Notes under the pieces: model-generated
What the model saw: the letters and a program-made list of their open reading frames with translations, nothing else
Databases searched by the model: none
What the model was told of the DNA's origin: nothing
In this document: one piece after another, positions 32,201 through 47,200 of the stretch
Position numbering within the stretch: position 1 is the stretch's first letter
Layout: every line of letters begins with the position of its first letter
Origin: Diplonema papillatum
Taxonomy: Eukaryota > Euglenozoa > Diplonemea > Diplonemida > Diplonemidae
Direction: 5' to 3'
Assembly (NCBI GenBank): GCA_030068145.1
Contig: JAPJBO010000390.1
Coordinates: 1 to 64,000, forward strand
Length of the DNA: 64,000 bases
Made by a program: the position numbers and the translations under genes

Positions 32201-35200
32201 GGACCCGTCAACCAGCAAAACCACATCGATCGCCGGGCAGTTCGCGAACATGGCGGCGGTGCACAGCTCGGACCTCGCGTCCCACGCACAGCCGGCCACC
32301 TGCCCGCACGCGCACGCGCCGTCGACGCCGCCGCAGATGGTGTATCCGTCGTCGCACGCTTTGCTCGACGAATCCCACGCGCACTCGTCCGAGGCGCGGC
32401 AGGCGGCCGCCGTCTTCAGCTTCCGGCACGTCTTTTCGCCGCAGTGTCCGGGCGACTTGTCGGTCTTCCACTGGCACATCGCGTTGCCGTTGCAGTCTCT
32501 CTCGTTCACGAGGCCCACGCAGTCGTTCACCGGCTTGCAATCCGGGCCGTCCCACAAGCAGTCGTAGCTGTGCAGTGCGCACGCTGTCTCGTTCCCGTCA
32601 AACTGCCCGCACGGTCTGTCCATGCACATCCCCGACGGCCCGTCCCACTGGCAGCCAGGAGGCACGCAGTCGCCCTGCGACTGGGTTCGGCACGTGTCGG
32701 GATAGCACGTTTCGGTGGTGCCGTCCCACTCGCAGCCGTTCGCATCGGCCAGGCAGCCGTCCTTCGCGTCTGCAGTGCACGGCCCGACGCCGCACGCGCC
32801 TTCGCCGGCCGGCGCCTCATCCCACGAGCAAGCTCCGCTCTCGCAGGTGTCCTTCGCGTCCGACCGGCACTCGTCGTTGGCGCGGGCGCATTGCTTGCTG
32901 TCGGCGTCCCATGAACACGCCTGCCCATCCTCTCCAAGGGCCGCCGTGCACGCGGCCGCTGTGCAGTGCTCGTGGCATGAGGACCAAGTGCAGGACACAG
33001 TTTCGTCGCTCCAGAAGCAGCTGTCGTCATGTGTGCACGTCCTGTCGTCTGCGTTCGACCCGCACGGCAAGTGGCCCTCCGACGCGGCCCCGCTGCTGCT
33101 GCTGTGTTCCAGGATCAGAGACCCGAACTTGCTGGTCGGATCGCAGATGTCGGCCAGCACTTCCTCCGCGAGGTCGTCGAGTGGAATGTTGACGTAGTGG
33201 GCGCTCTGCGGCGCCGAAACGAGGCTCGCCAGCACTTTCTCCGCGTCCTGGTCCACAGTCGTGTGCTCTTCGAACCGGCGCAGCACCACTCCGAACGTCT
33301 CGACGCCTTGCGCATCCAGCACCGTGCGCGACGCTGACAGCTCCGCCGCGTCGTGGATCTTTCCGTCGGTCACAACCAGCATCACCCGCATGCGCTCGGT
33401 GGCCCTGCTGCTCTGGAACATGTTGCTGGCGGTCTCGAGTGCCCGCGCGACGTACGTCTGGTCCTTCTGGAAGCTGGCAGCGTGCCAGTCGAGGTCCGCC
33501 TCCAGCTCGCGCAGCGCCCCGGACAGCCGCCCGCCGGTGCCCGCGCCCGCCGGCGGCCTCGTCGCCCCGTTCGCGGCCGAGAACTGCGCGAAGGCCACGC
33601 GCACCCCGACCGCCTGGTCCGCCGCCGCAGCCGCCACCTGCGCCGCGGTTTCGCCGGTGAGCGGGAGGTCGTTGACCCAGTCCCGGAGCGCCTCCAGCAT
33701 CGCGAAGTACCCGTGCGGGTGCCGTCCGAACGTTTGGCTCATCGACTCGCTGCCGTCGAACACGACGACGATGTCCAATGCTGGACAGGCTCCGAACACA
33801 TCCTCGGCGCACCACGCCGCCACTGAGTCCCACGTGCACTTCGGCACGGACGAGCACGCGCACTTGTCCTTGAGGTCGCTGCACTTTTGTTCGACACAAG
33901 CGGCACCCGACGACGACGTGGGGTCCCATGTGCATTCCCCGTCGTAGGCGCACTCGATTGATGAGTCGTGCTGCCGGCAGTGTACCAAGTTGCAGAACGC
34001 GGGGGAGACCGAAGTGTCCCAGCGGCACTTTTCGTCGCCAGCGCACGTCACCTCGTCCGGGTAGGTCACGCAGGGGTTCTTCGTTTCGCAGCCGCGCGCG
34101 CCCCACGCGCAGCGGGGGTCGAGACCGCACGAAGCGACCGATGTCAGCACCACACACGCCTCCTGTACGCAAGACGTCCACCCGTACACACCGGAAAGAG
34201 ACGGGTCCCAGCCACACTCCGCGTCTGCTTCGCAGGAGGCACGGGTCGCATGCGAGCACGGTCGCACTTTGCACTTCTCCAAAGCCGACAGCCATATGCA
34301 GCCAGAAGCATCATCGACACAGCCAGCCTCACCGTGGTGCTGGCACGCCTGCTCGCTGCAACTGCTGGCAATCGAGTCCCACTGGCAACCGGGGTCTTGC
34401 GAGCACGTCTGGACGCGGTCGTAACTGCAGAACGCGTGTCGCATGCAGACTTCGGCAGCCGCGTCCCACATACAGCCATTGGTGACGTCTTGTGTGCACT
34501 CGTCTTCTTGGCAGTGTTTCAGGCACGCCGAGTCAATGCACGTCAGCAGCCTGTCGCTCCACCGACACGACAAGTCTGCGTTGCACCCTTTTTTCTCTAT
34601 GTACATCGGGCACGGCATCTCGCTCGACGGTGAAGACGCAGCGATCAGACGGCCGAACTGCGAGTGAGGATCACACAGCTCGTGGAGGAGGTCGCCCAAC
34701 TCTTCGATCGTAACTCCTATGTAGTGATCTTCAGGCGGTGCGCTAGCAAGCGACATGAGGCCTTTCTGCGCGACACTCAGCCCAGAGCTATACACAGTTG
34801 TTGGTCGCAGCAGGGCACTGTACACTTTAACTCCAACACTGGAGAGCAAGCTGGACTCGTACAAAGCGTCCGTGGAAGCCGCGTCGACCATGTTGCTCCC
34901 CGACACAACCAGAACCACCTTCTTTCTGTTGGTGGAGGTGAGCATGTCACGCGCCATTCCTAGAGCGCCCGTGATGTAAGCACGTTCGGTGTTGATCATG
35001 TGTTCCTCGTGATAGTCCAAATCGTCCTCGATCTCCGCCAACTTGCCGGTGACGTGCCCGCCGGATCCGACACTCTGCGGTGCCTTGGTCTCACGCAGCT
35101 GGCCACCGAACTGCACGAATCCCACGCGCACGCCGTGGGCCGCAGATGCCACAGCATCCTTTCCGGACGTCTCCGTCAACGGAAGCTGCCTCGACCAGTC

Positions 35201-38200
35201 GCGAAGGATCTCCAGGACGCCGTAGAATCCGCTGCTGTGGCGGCCGTACGCACCGTTCATCGAGGCTGTGCCGTCGAATAGCACGACGACGTCCATCGCG
35301 GGGCATGCTCCGAACGCCTTCGTGATGCACCGTTGGCTTGCGGTTGACCAGAAACAGTGCGCGTCGCTGTTGCACGCGCACGCGCCGTCGTAGGCCGTGC
35401 CGCATTTTTTGTCGTCACACCGCGACTCGGCACCGATCCACATGCACGCCAAATCAGCGTCCGTGTCGCAAGCCGCCTCCGTTGCGTACTTGTGGCACTT
35501 CTCCGTGAGGCAGACGGCAGGCAATTCGGACATGTCCCAGTGGCACTGGTCGTAGTGATTGCATGTCGCCTCGTCGCCGTGGTTCGCACAGTCTTCGATC
35601 GCGCAAGATCTGGAAGCAGCGTCCCACTTGCACGCACGGTTCGCGGTGCAGGCATCCTGATTCGTCGCGTCACAACTGTGCGTCGGAGAGCAGTACCCAC
35701 CATGTTCTGTCTTCCACGCGCATCCGGCGGTTGTGTCGCATGAAACCTTAGTCGGACGCGAGCACTCATCGACCTCGCAGCGCATGGCTTCATCGTTCCA
35801 CTTGCAGGCTGCCAGATCGGAAGCGCAGCTGTCCTCTGTCTTGTGGCCTGTGCACGGCGGCTCGACGCAGCGGGCTTCGCCGACGACGCTGATGACTTCC
35901 CAGCGGCAGCCGGCCGCGTCGGCCGCGCAAGTCGCCGCATCCGAGTGCGTGCTGCAAAAAGGTATCGTCGGCCGCTTCCAACAGACTCCGTCTATCGCGA
36001 CGCACGATTCGTCCGCGTCGCAAGCGTCCGTGTCGCATCCGTTTGACAGGCAAGACGTCGCCCTGCACGACAGCAGCGACTCCGACCACACGCACCCGGC
36101 GTCTGAACTGCAGTGGTGCGCCTGCGTGTACGTGAAGCACGGCAAGTGGTCGCTGTCAGCCTGGAGGCCCGTTTGGGCTGCTTTTTTCAAGATGGCGCCG
36201 CCAAACGTCTTCGTCGCGTCGCACAGCGCGAGCAGCACCTCAGCCTCCACCTCGCTCATGGTCAGGCTCAGGAAGTGGTCGTCCCGCGCAACGGAGACGA
36301 CAGGCTTCAGCAACGAGTCAGCTTCTTGGTCGGGCTGCGTCTTCGTGTCCAGCCGCCGGATCGCGACGCCGAACATTTGCACGCTGGCATCGAGGGCAGA
36401 CCGGGCGGCAGCCAGGTCTGTCGCGTCGTCGATCATCCCGCCCACGAGCATCAGCAGCACCCGCTGCCTGGTCAGGCTCGGCGAGTTTTTGAGCACGAAC
36501 GACGCGTGCTCCAGCGCCGGGTTCAGGTAGCGCTGGTCGACGACAGCCTGTCGGCCGGCCATGTTGGCGGTGTGGAACTCCAAGTCCGCCAGCAGCTCGT
36601 CGAGCTTCCCGGACAGCATTCCGCGCGCTCCGTCCGGCGGCGTCGTGGACACGAACCTGCCGGGCGCCGAGAACTGGACGAAGCCCACGCGGACCCCGGT
36701 CGCGGCCGCGGCCTTGCCGGCGCTGTACGAGTCGCCGCTCAACGGCAGGAGGCGCACCCAGTCCACCAGCATCGACATCATCGCTCCGAAACCCGTCGGG
36801 TGGCGGCCGAAAGACGACGCCATGTTGAGCGAGCCGTCGACGGCTACAACCACGTCCAGTGCGGGGCAAGCCCCGAACACCTCGGATACGCATGCACCAC
36901 CGCCGCCGGAGCGCCAGAAACAACTCGTTGATTGCATACACTTGCACTCCGACGTGAGAAGGTCGCATCGTGCTTCGACGCACGTCGCCCGTGCATCGTT
37001 CCAGTTGCAAAACGCGTCCCCCTCGCAATTAGCTTTCGCATCCCATCGTGAGCAGTACGTTGCCTTGCAGAACGCTGGGGACACCGACACATCCCACTCG
37101 CAAGCAGCCTCGGCGTCGCACACTACCTCGTTAAAGTTTCCAGCACACGGCAACTCCATGCACGTGCTTGTAGTCGGGATCCATTGGCACATGCCGTCCG
37201 CGCTGCAGGCAGGCTCCGAGTCATGCTCGCACGGACGCACCACGCACGACTGCGTCTTCTGGTCCCACATGCACTGGGAATCCGCGCTGCAGAGCACCAG
37301 CACGTCGTGCGAGCACAATTTCACCCTGCACCTGTCCGCCAGCAGCGCCGCGTGCCACTCGCAGTCGGCATCGTCGGCCACGCAGGCCGCCTCCGTCGGG
37401 TGCTTGCACCGCACGGTCTCGCACAGCTCGACCACCTGAGGCGTGCCCGACGCCGCCGTGGCAGTCGTCCACCAGCATTCCGGGTCTGCTTCGCAGTCGC
37501 CGCGGTCGGGGTAGGCGCAAATGCGCTCTTTTCTGCACGACGCCTCCGTTGCGTTCCATTCGCACCGCAGTTCTGAGTCCGCGGCGGCGCAGGCGTCTTC
37601 CTCGCAGAACTGCAGGCACGGCGTTTTCGTGCACGAAACCGAGCCGCCGTCCCACGAACACCCCGCGTCCTGGTCGCACTCGCGCGACGCCTGGTGGAAG
37701 CCGCACGGCACGTGTCCCGACTCCGCTTCGACGAGCCACTGCCCCCACTTCGTCTGAGGGTTGCACCAGCGGTCGAACACGTAGTCGGGGACGTCGTTGA
37801 GGTGCACGCTGACGTAGTGCAGCGACTCGGGCTCGGACACCAGCTTCTTGATCGACTCCTCCGCCGCCAGGTCGCCGTCGGTGTGCTGCGTCGTGCGCCT
37901 GACGACAATGCCGAACACGTGCGCATCCGCGGCGGCGAGGGCGGCGAGCGGGCCGGCCACGCGGTCGAGGTCGCCGGCTTCCTGGCTCTGCAGGACGACG
38001 ACGATCTTTTTCCGGCCGTCCTTCGGTGCCGCGGCCAAGAGCTCCGCGGCTTTATCCAACGCAGCCGCGACGAAGGTGTCTTCGGCGAGCATGTTCTGCT
38101 CCTGCCATTTCAAATCGTCCGTGAGCTCCACCGTGTATCCCGACAGCCTGCCTGCAGTGCCGGTCTTGTCCGGGCTGAAGGCGACGGATCCGTCGACGAA

Positions 38201-41200
38201 CCCTGTCGCTTGCTTTTTGTGCTTGTTCCCGCTGAACTGCAAGAAGGCGACGCGGGCCAAGCCGTCGGCGTAGGAAGTCCCGTCGCGCGCGGCCTTCCCG
38301 AGGCTGCCGGCGAGCGGCAGCTTCACCACCCACGAACGCAGCATTTCGATCAACGCGAAGTAGCCGTGCGGGTGCCGACCGAATGCTGTCTGCATGGCAG
38401 CGGACCCCTCGATCAGCACCACGATGTCCATCGTCGGGCACGCGCCGTAGTTCGTGTCGACGCATCCACTGTCGTACCACGAGCATTCGGGGCTGGCTTG
38501 GCATGCGCACGTGTCGGTCTCATCTTCGCAAGTCTTCGTGTAGCAAACTCCCCAGTCGTAAGCGCAGTCCGGCTCCAGCAAGCACGCCTCTTTGAGTTCG
38601 AACTGCGCGCAGTAAATTGTGCGGCACATGCCCGGGGACACGGTCGTGTCCCAGTAGCAGAGGCGTTCGCCTTCCGAGATGCACAACCTCTCGTCCGAGT
38701 GCTCGACGCACTGCCGCGCCACGCACAGGCTCCGCGCCTCGTCGTACTCGCACCAAAGCGAGCGCCTCGTCTCCGCGCAGCACTTGCTGTCGCCCGCGCA
38801 GACTGCGCATCGTTGAGGCTTGCACACTCCGCTTTCGACTTCCCACTCGCAGACTCCGCTGGAACATGTCGACTCGGGCCGCGTTTTGCACGGTTCAGCA
38901 TAACACTTACGCGTTGTCGAGTCGAACTCGCACCCAGCAGGATCCGCAGTGCAGGCTTCCTCGTCAGCGTGCTGGCACTTCTTCACCTCGCACGTGTCGC
39001 TGCCGGTGTCCCATTCGCAATCTTCGTCGTTGAAACACAGAGCCTGCGTCGCGTACGAGCACGGCGCTATCTTCACGCACAAGTCGTCAGCGGCCCACTC
39101 GCACCGGTTCGCCGTATCACGGCTGCACTCGTCTTCGGAGCAGTACTCGATGCAAGGCGACACGGAGCACGTCGAAGTGGCAGCCCCCCACACGCAGCCC
39201 GCATCGGAATTGCACCCGATTCTGGTCTCGTACTGAGGGCACGGCGTCGAACCGCTGCCCGGCCTCGACGCGACCATTTTCCCCCACGGCGATCGAGGGT
39301 CGCAGAAGACGTCGAACACCTGCGTCGAGATCTCGTCGAGAGTCAAGCTCTGCACGTGGTCCTCGCCTGGAGAAGAGACGACCGCAGTCAGCACTTTTTC
39401 CGCCTGCACGTCCGCCGCGCTGCGCGAGCTGAAGCGGCGCACGGCCACTCCGAACAGAATAACTTGCATCTGGTCCAACCGCGTCCGAGCCGCACCAAGT
39501 CGGTCGGCGTCCGTGAGCACGCCGTCAGTGATGAGCAAGATCACCCGTTGACGGCCGTCCGTCGGCGAGTCGTTTGAGAGCATGTCCGCCGCTATCCCGA
39601 GCCCTTCCTCGACGAAGGTGCCCTGCCCCATGTAGTGGTCTTCGTGCCAGTCGATGTCCGCCACTACCTGTGCGGTGTCCCCACTCAGTCGCCCACCGGT
39701 GCCCACCGACGGCGGCACGCGTTGTGCGGATCCAACGACACCGCCATGCGATCCCGTTGAAGATGCAAGCCCACTGAACTGTACAAGTCCCATTCTCAAC
39801 GCGTAGGTCAGCGTTGAGCTCGCACCCACCGACGCCGCTTCGCCGCTGAGTGGCAGCGTCTTCATCCAGTCTCTGACAGCCTCCATCATCGCGAAAAACC
39901 CGTGCGGGTGCCGCCCGAACGACTTGCTCATCGACCCACTTCCGTCCAGAAGCAGCACCACGTCCAGCGTCGGGCAGCGTCCGAACTTCGTATCCTCGCA
40001 ACGATCCGCGTCCCTCGACCAGAAGCAGTCCGGGTCCAAAGAGCAGTCGCATCCTTTCGTCACCTTCCCACACGTTTTATCAACGCAGAACCCCGACGCA
40101 TCCCACCAGCAACCCGTGTACAACTTGCAGTCCGCTTCGGAAACAGAGTACGGGGCGCACGCCGTCTCTTGGCAGCTGCCCGGTGAAGACGCCGTGTCCC
40201 AATGGCATCGCGCGTCTTCGTTGCAGTCACGGTCGTCCGGGTACTGGGCGCACGGTTGTTTCAAGGCGCACGACCCTTCACCTTCGGGGTTCCACACACA
40301 CAACGGATCGCCTCCACATGCCGATGGGTCTTCGTTGTACCCGATGCATGGTACCTGGCTGCACGTTGTACCTGACCAGGCGCAATGGTCGGCCGTGTTG
40401 TCGTTGCACGGTTCTTCTGTCGCGTGCATCGCGCAAGGCTTTTCACGGCACGTCGCCGGCTCTCTCCATTCGCACACGTGCTCCGCGTCTGCCAAGCATC
40501 CGTCCTCTGTCGTGTGGCTGCAGGGACGCTCCGTGCACGCTTCATTTGACCACATGCAAAGACCCTCGCTCTGCACTGTGCACGTATCCGCATCGCCGTA
40601 GGCGCATTTCGGGTTTCGGTAGCACGATGACACAGCCGCGTCCCACCCGTCGGTGCACCCACTTTCAGCATCAGCGTCGCACACGTCTTTGCTGCAATGT
40701 GCAATACACGGCGAGTTCACACACGCCAGCTGCGCCTCAGACCATTCACACCCCACGTCTGCGCCGCATCCTGCTTTTGACGTGTACTTGTCACAAGGCT
40801 GGTGCCTCCCTGTCAATCCCTCCGCTGCTAGCGCTGATCCGAATGCAGTAGCCGGGTCACACACCTGTGCCATGGGACCCGCTGCAGAGGCAAACTCGTC
40901 CATGTCGACAGCCACGAAATGTTTGGCGGAAGACACGATCTGCTGCAGCATGGATTCTGCCTGCTCGTCTGCTGCTGTCCGCGTCGGGAACCGTCGCACC
41001 ACGATTCCGAACACCTTCGCGCCAGCTGACGACAGTTTCGCTTGCGACGGCAACAGAACCTCCGCATCCATCAGAGCTCCGTCAGTCACAATGTAAACGA
41101 CTTTCTTACGTCCATCCGATGGCGAGTTGGCTGCTGACAGAATCGAGGCAGCCATTTCCAGACCGAGCGCGACGTATGTGTCTTGTCGCAGGAAGTTATC

Positions 41201-44200
41201 TTCGTGCCACTGCAGGTCGTCCAGAAGCTCTGTCACGTTGCCGGACAAGCGACCACCTGTGCCAACTCCGGATGTTTTGACAGCAGAACCCGCGATGGGT
41301 CCTGTGACCGCCTTCGTCGCGAATCCACTGAACTGCACGAACGCCACTCGAACAGTCCGACCGGCCGACGTGGACACGCCGGTATCGCCAGCACTCGTTC
41401 CTGTGAGAGGGAGTTCTTTGACCCACCACTTCAGCAACTCGACCAAGGCGTGGTAACCGTGCGGGTGCCTTCCGAAGACGAGCTCCAGCGACGAGGACCC
41501 GTCGAATACGACGACGGCGTCCATGTGGGGGCACGTTGCGTACTCGATGCTTACACACGACCCGCTTTTTGCACCCGCCTGGTCCGTCGAGACCATCCAG
41601 AAGCAGTTGGAGTCCTCCCGGCACTCGCAAGCCGCCGCCAGGTTCGAGCACTCTTTGCTCACGCATTTTGCGGGAGACACGGACGCATCGTACACACACG
41701 CCGCGTCCATGCTGCAAGGACTCTCACTGCAGGTGCCCTGGCTACAGTACCTCCGGCAGTGCTTCGGCGTGCACTGCCCAGGCGCGATGGATGTTGTCCA
41801 CTCGCAGTTCTCGTCGGTCAGGCACGTTCGCTCGTCCCAGAAGTCGCGGCATTCCTTCGGCTCGCAGGTCGAAATGACCCATTCGCACATACCGGCTTCG
41901 TCGCCGTTGCAATCCTCACTGGATGTGTATGTGCACGTCTTCGGCTCGCAGACGTGTGACACGTTATTCCACCGGCAATCAACCATCGAGGCGCACACGC
42001 TCGAGTTGTGGTCGCACGGCTTCACGATGCACTCCTGCGCCAAGTTGTCCCATCGGCATTCACGCGGGTCTTGAAGGCATCCCTGCTCCGTGTCGTGCAC
42101 GCATTCTTTCTTCACACACGTCTGCGTCGCGTCGCCTACAACTTCACACATGACGTCTGCCACGCACGCTGTCATATCGTCGTGTTTGCACGCGCTCTCC
42201 TTTCCGCACGTGTCGGTTGTCCGGTTCCAGAAGCAGTGGTCTATCACAGCGAGCTGACACTGCGTCTCGTCGCAGTGCTGCCCACACGGCGAATCGCCGC
42301 AAGACAATGTCGAGTCGAACCACACGCAGCCCGCATACTTGTTGCACACGCCTTCGTCTGCGATGAGCGGGCACGGTCGTCTCTCGTCGTCTGCCGCCAC
42401 GAACTTACCCCACGCGTCATTCGGGTCGCACAGCGCGTCCAACGCGGCTCGCACGTCGTCAACGACCAGGTTTTTGATGTGCTCCGCCTTCGGCTCGCTG
42501 ACCACCGTCTGCAGCGTCTCCTCAGCCTTGGTATCCGCCGTTGTGTACGTCGAAGCCGGCCGCACGACCAACCCGAACACTTCGACACGCGCCTGCAGGA
42601 GCTCGGACAGCGGCGTGGTGTACGCGTCTTTGTCCGCGAGTTCTCCGTCGGCCAGCACCAGCAGCACGCGCCGGCGCCCGTCGGCGGGCGAGGTCCGGAA
42701 CAAGCCGACCGCTTTGTTGAGGCCGGCGAGCAGGTACGTCGTCCGCGGCGCCGGCTGCAGCGCGGCGCTGCCGCCCATGAAGTTGCCCTCGTGGAAGTCC
42801 ATGTCGGCCGCCAGCTCATCCCGCGCCCCCGACAGCCTCCCCTCGGTCGTGCCGCCCCCCGATGCGGCGAGCATCTGCCGCACGTCGCCGGCGCCCCACG
42901 TCTCGCTGCCGCCGAACTGCACGACCGCCACCCGCGCAGCCCTCGACACAGCCTGCGGCACGGGGGTTCCCGCGCTCTCGCCATTCAAAGGCAGCGTCAT
43001 GATCCACTCGCGCGCGACCGCCGCCAACGCGTAGAAGCCGTGGGGGTGCCGCCCGAAATTCCGCGACATCGACGCGCCGCCGTCCATCAGCAGCACGACG
43101 TCCAACGCTGGGCACCTCCCGTACCTCTGGAATGTGCAACGCGCCGGTGACGACGAGCCGACCTCTGGCTCCACCCAGTAGCAAGCCGCGTCCCCACTGC
43201 ACTCGCACTGCGAAGCGTAAAGCCCGCAGTTCTTCTCCCCGCACTTGCCTGTCGCCGAGTCCCACGTGCACGCGGGCTCAGCTGAGCAAATCGGGGCCGG
43301 CGTGAATTGCAAGCATTTCTGCTCGCTGCACTGCGCTGGCGACACGTCGACGTTCCAGTAGCAGTCGTCGTCCGCGTTGCAACATCTCTCGTCGGGGTAG
43401 GTGAAGCACGGCTTGACGGCGCACGTGCTCGAGGCCGTCCACTCGCACTCGGACGCGGCTTCGCACGTCGGTTTGTCTCCGTGCAGGCACTTTTGCTCGA
43501 CGCAAACAGCGTCCGGGCACGCGACGTTCCACGTGCAACCGGAAGAAGCCGCCTCACACGACTCTTTCGTGGGTGAATTGCACGGCCGCTCCGTGCACCG
43601 TTCAGCGGACGCCGTCCAGATGCAGTCTTCGTCGCTCGCGGCCAGACAGCTGTTCTCATCCGGATACCCGCACGCGCGTTCTTCGCACGCGGACGTCGAC
43701 GCGTTCCAACCGCATTCGTAGTTTTTGATACATTCCGGTTCAGCAGGGATTGAGCACTTCGTGCCTTTGTAGCACGCCGCATCCGCCGTATTCCACTCGC
43801 ACGTGTTCGCAGTGTCACCGTGACACGTTGTCGCATTGCAATTCTGCATACACGGCGTGTCCACGCATGCGGCCAAAACCGCGTCATAAACGCAACCCTG
43901 GTCAGCTATGCAGCTGGGTTTGTGCACGTAGTTCGCGCACGGCCTGTGTTCTTTCTGGAGCTGCGTTGATGAAACGATGTGTTTGCCCCACAAGCTGTTC
44001 GGGTCGCACAGGGAGCTGAGCACGCCGGCCAGCTCGTCCATCACGACGTTGTAGAAGTGCTCGCCCTGCGGAGCTCTCGTGATTTGCTTCAACGCCGCCT
44101 CTGCGGCGAGGTCTTCGTTCTGGTTGGTAGCGAACCGCCGGACGACGATCCCGAACACTTCGACGCCCGCTGTTTGCAAGCGGCCCCGTGCAGGCGACAA

Positions 44201-47200
44201 CTTGTCGCTGTCTGCGAATGCTCCGTCGGCCACCACGATGAGCACCTTCTTCCTGTCAGGCCCCGACGACGCGAACATGTCGGCAGCCACGTCTAGTGCT
44301 GCGGCCACAAACGTACCCTCGTTCAAGTAATTTGCCTCCTGCCAGTTCAAGTCCGACACGACCTCAGCGAGACTGCCCGACAGCCGGCCTCCAGTCCCAG
44401 TGCCCGTCGGGGCCTTCTGCGCCCCGTCGACAATGTTCGTGCCGGTAATCACGATCGCGGACTGCCCGCCGAACTGCACGAACCCCACCCGCGTCTTGCC
44501 GTCGATCGCCGACGACGCGGCCGACGTTCCGGCTGGCTCGCCCGTCAACGTGAGCGTGGCGACCCAGTCCTTCACGAGTTCCATCAACCCGTAAAACCCG
44601 TGCGGGTGGCTCCCGAAAGATTGGCTCATGGACGCCGAACCGTCGACGGCAAGCACCACATCCAGCGTCGGGCACTCGCCGACTTTGGCCGTCTTGCACG
44701 TGCCCGCGTCCCAGAAGCAGTCGCCGTCCCGGCGGCATCGGCACGCGTCGTCACTGAAAGCGCTGCACGTCTTCGACACGCAAACGGCTGCCGACGAGTC
44801 GTCTTGCCACATGCACTTTCCATCCGCATCGCACGTGTCACCGTCGGCGTAACGCGAGCAATACGTGACCTCGCAATCCAGATTCCACGAGCATCCTGTG
44901 TCGTTTCTGCACGACATCTCGTCCCCGTGCTGTTTGCAGGGCAGCGTGCTGCACGTTTCTGTTCCTTTCTGCCACTCGCACTCTTCGGCCTCCTCGAGGC
45001 ACGCCGACTGCGTCCCATGGTTGCACTTCTTCGGCTCGCACGTGTCCAAGAACGGGTTGAACACGCAGTCTGCGTCTCCTTCGCAAGCCGTTACATTCGA
45101 CCCGAATGCGCACGGTTGCGCTTCGCAATCTTGAATCAGAGCGTTCCACAAGCACTTGTCCGGGTCTGCCACACAGCCTTGCTGGTTCGTGTGTTTGCAC
45201 TTCGCCCCGACGCAGGTCGTCGCCCCGGTAACTTCGTCTGTCAATACTGCGCACGCGGCATCGCTAGCACACTTAGCCGAATCGACGTACGCGCACACCT
45301 TTTCCTTCTCGCACACTTCGGCGGCAGCATTCCACACGCACAAGTTAGATTTGTCAGCCACGCACACCGTTTCGTTGCAGTGCTGCACACACTGCGAGTC
45401 TCCGCACGACAGCGCCGTGTCGAACCACACGCAACCAGAGTCCTTGTTGCACGTGTCTTTGTTCACCAACTGCGTGCATGGCTGTCGCTCCGACGTCGTG
45501 TCGGCGACGAATTTGCCCCACACATCGTTCGGGTCGCAGAGTGCCTCCAGCACCGGCCCCAGCTCGTCCACCTGCAGCGCGCGGACGTGCTCCGCCATCG
45601 GCACGCTGACGACGTAGTCCTTCAGGTTCGCGAGCGCCGCGTCGTCCGCCGGCGTCGCCAACGACAGCGGCCGGATCGCGGCTCCGAACACGCGCACCTG
45701 CATCTGCTCGAGCTGCTTCTTGACCGCGCTGTACTGGTCCCTGTCGTCGAGGGCCCCGTCGCTCAGCACGAGGAGCACCCGCCGGCGCCCGTCGACGGGC
45801 GACGTTTTGAAGAGCCGCGCCGCCTTGTTCAGCGCCGCCAGCAGGTACGTCGTCCGCGGCGCCGGCTGCAGCGACCCCGCGGCGTCGCCCATGAAGTTCG
45901 CCTCGAAGTAGTCCAAGTCCGCGGCCACCTCGCCGAGCTTCCCGGTCAGCCGCCCGCCGCTCGTCCCGGCCGCGGCCGCCGGAGCGGCGAGCGCCTGCTT
46001 CTCGTCGCCGGCAGGCCACTGCGACGAACCCGCGTACTGCACCAGCCCCAGCCGCACCTTCTTCGTTCCCCCGACCGGCGTCGTCGCCCCCGTCGCCACG
46101 CCGGAGTCCAGCGGCAGCGTCCTCGCCCAGTCCCGCACGACCTCCGTCACCGCGTGGAACCCGTGCGGGTGCCGTCCGAAGGCTCGCGACATCGACGCCC
46201 CGCCGTCGACAAGCACCACCACGTCGAGGGTCGGGCACGTCCCGTACCGTTGGAAGGTGCAGTGTGAAAACGCGCTGCTTGCTACGAAGTAGCAGTCCGC
46301 GTCCGCTTCGCAGGCGCAGCGGCCGCCGGCGGCGCCGACCGCCTCGCAGCTTTTTTCGACGCACTTTCCGCCGACCCCGGCCGACGCGTCCCACATGCAG
46401 TACCGGTCCGCGTCGCACTTGGTCTGCTCGCCGACGGCTCGGCACGGCAGCTGTCCGCAGATGGCCGGCGACTGCGCCACGTCCCAGTGGCAGTCTTCGT
46501 CCTTGTTGCACCGCTTCTCCGCCGCGTGCTCTGCGCATGGCTTCGCCTGGCACGACTTCGGCTGTCCTCCCCATGTGCACTTCGCGTCGAGTTCACAATT
46601 TGTAAGCATTGTGTAAAGGCAAGGCGGCTGCAGGCAGGTGAGCCCCAGGTCGTCCCACTGGCACATCTCCTGCCCCGCCGCCTGCGCGCACGTCTCCGCG
46701 TCCGGGTACTGGCACGGCAGCTCGCCGCAGGTTCCAGTCACCGTCGACCACGCGCAGTTGTGCGACCGGTCGGCGGTGCAGCTGTTCTCTTCGGTGTGCT
46801 TGCACGGCGCCTCGCCGCACGACTGGCTCGTCGCGTTGAACCGGCAGTTCGCGTCCGCGTCGCACTGGGCGGCCTGCGAGTAGGCGCACTTCTCCGCGGC
46901 GAAGCACTCTTCCAGGCCGCTGTCCCACGCGCAGGTCGCCGTCCTCTCGTCGGCGCACGCCATGCTCGAGCAGTGGGCCAAGCAGGGGGAGTTGATGCAA
47001 GCCGTCAGTGCGTCGGACCACGCGCAGCCCGCGTCCGCCGCGCACGGCTCGCTCTGCAAGTAGTTCCGGCACGGCTTGTGCGACTGGAACGAGGATCCGG
47101 ATCCCTTTTCCGCGATCTGCGCCCCCCAGACGCCGTTGGGGTCGCATATGCCGCCGAGCACCACCTCCGGGAACTCGTCCAAGGGCACATTCACGAAGTG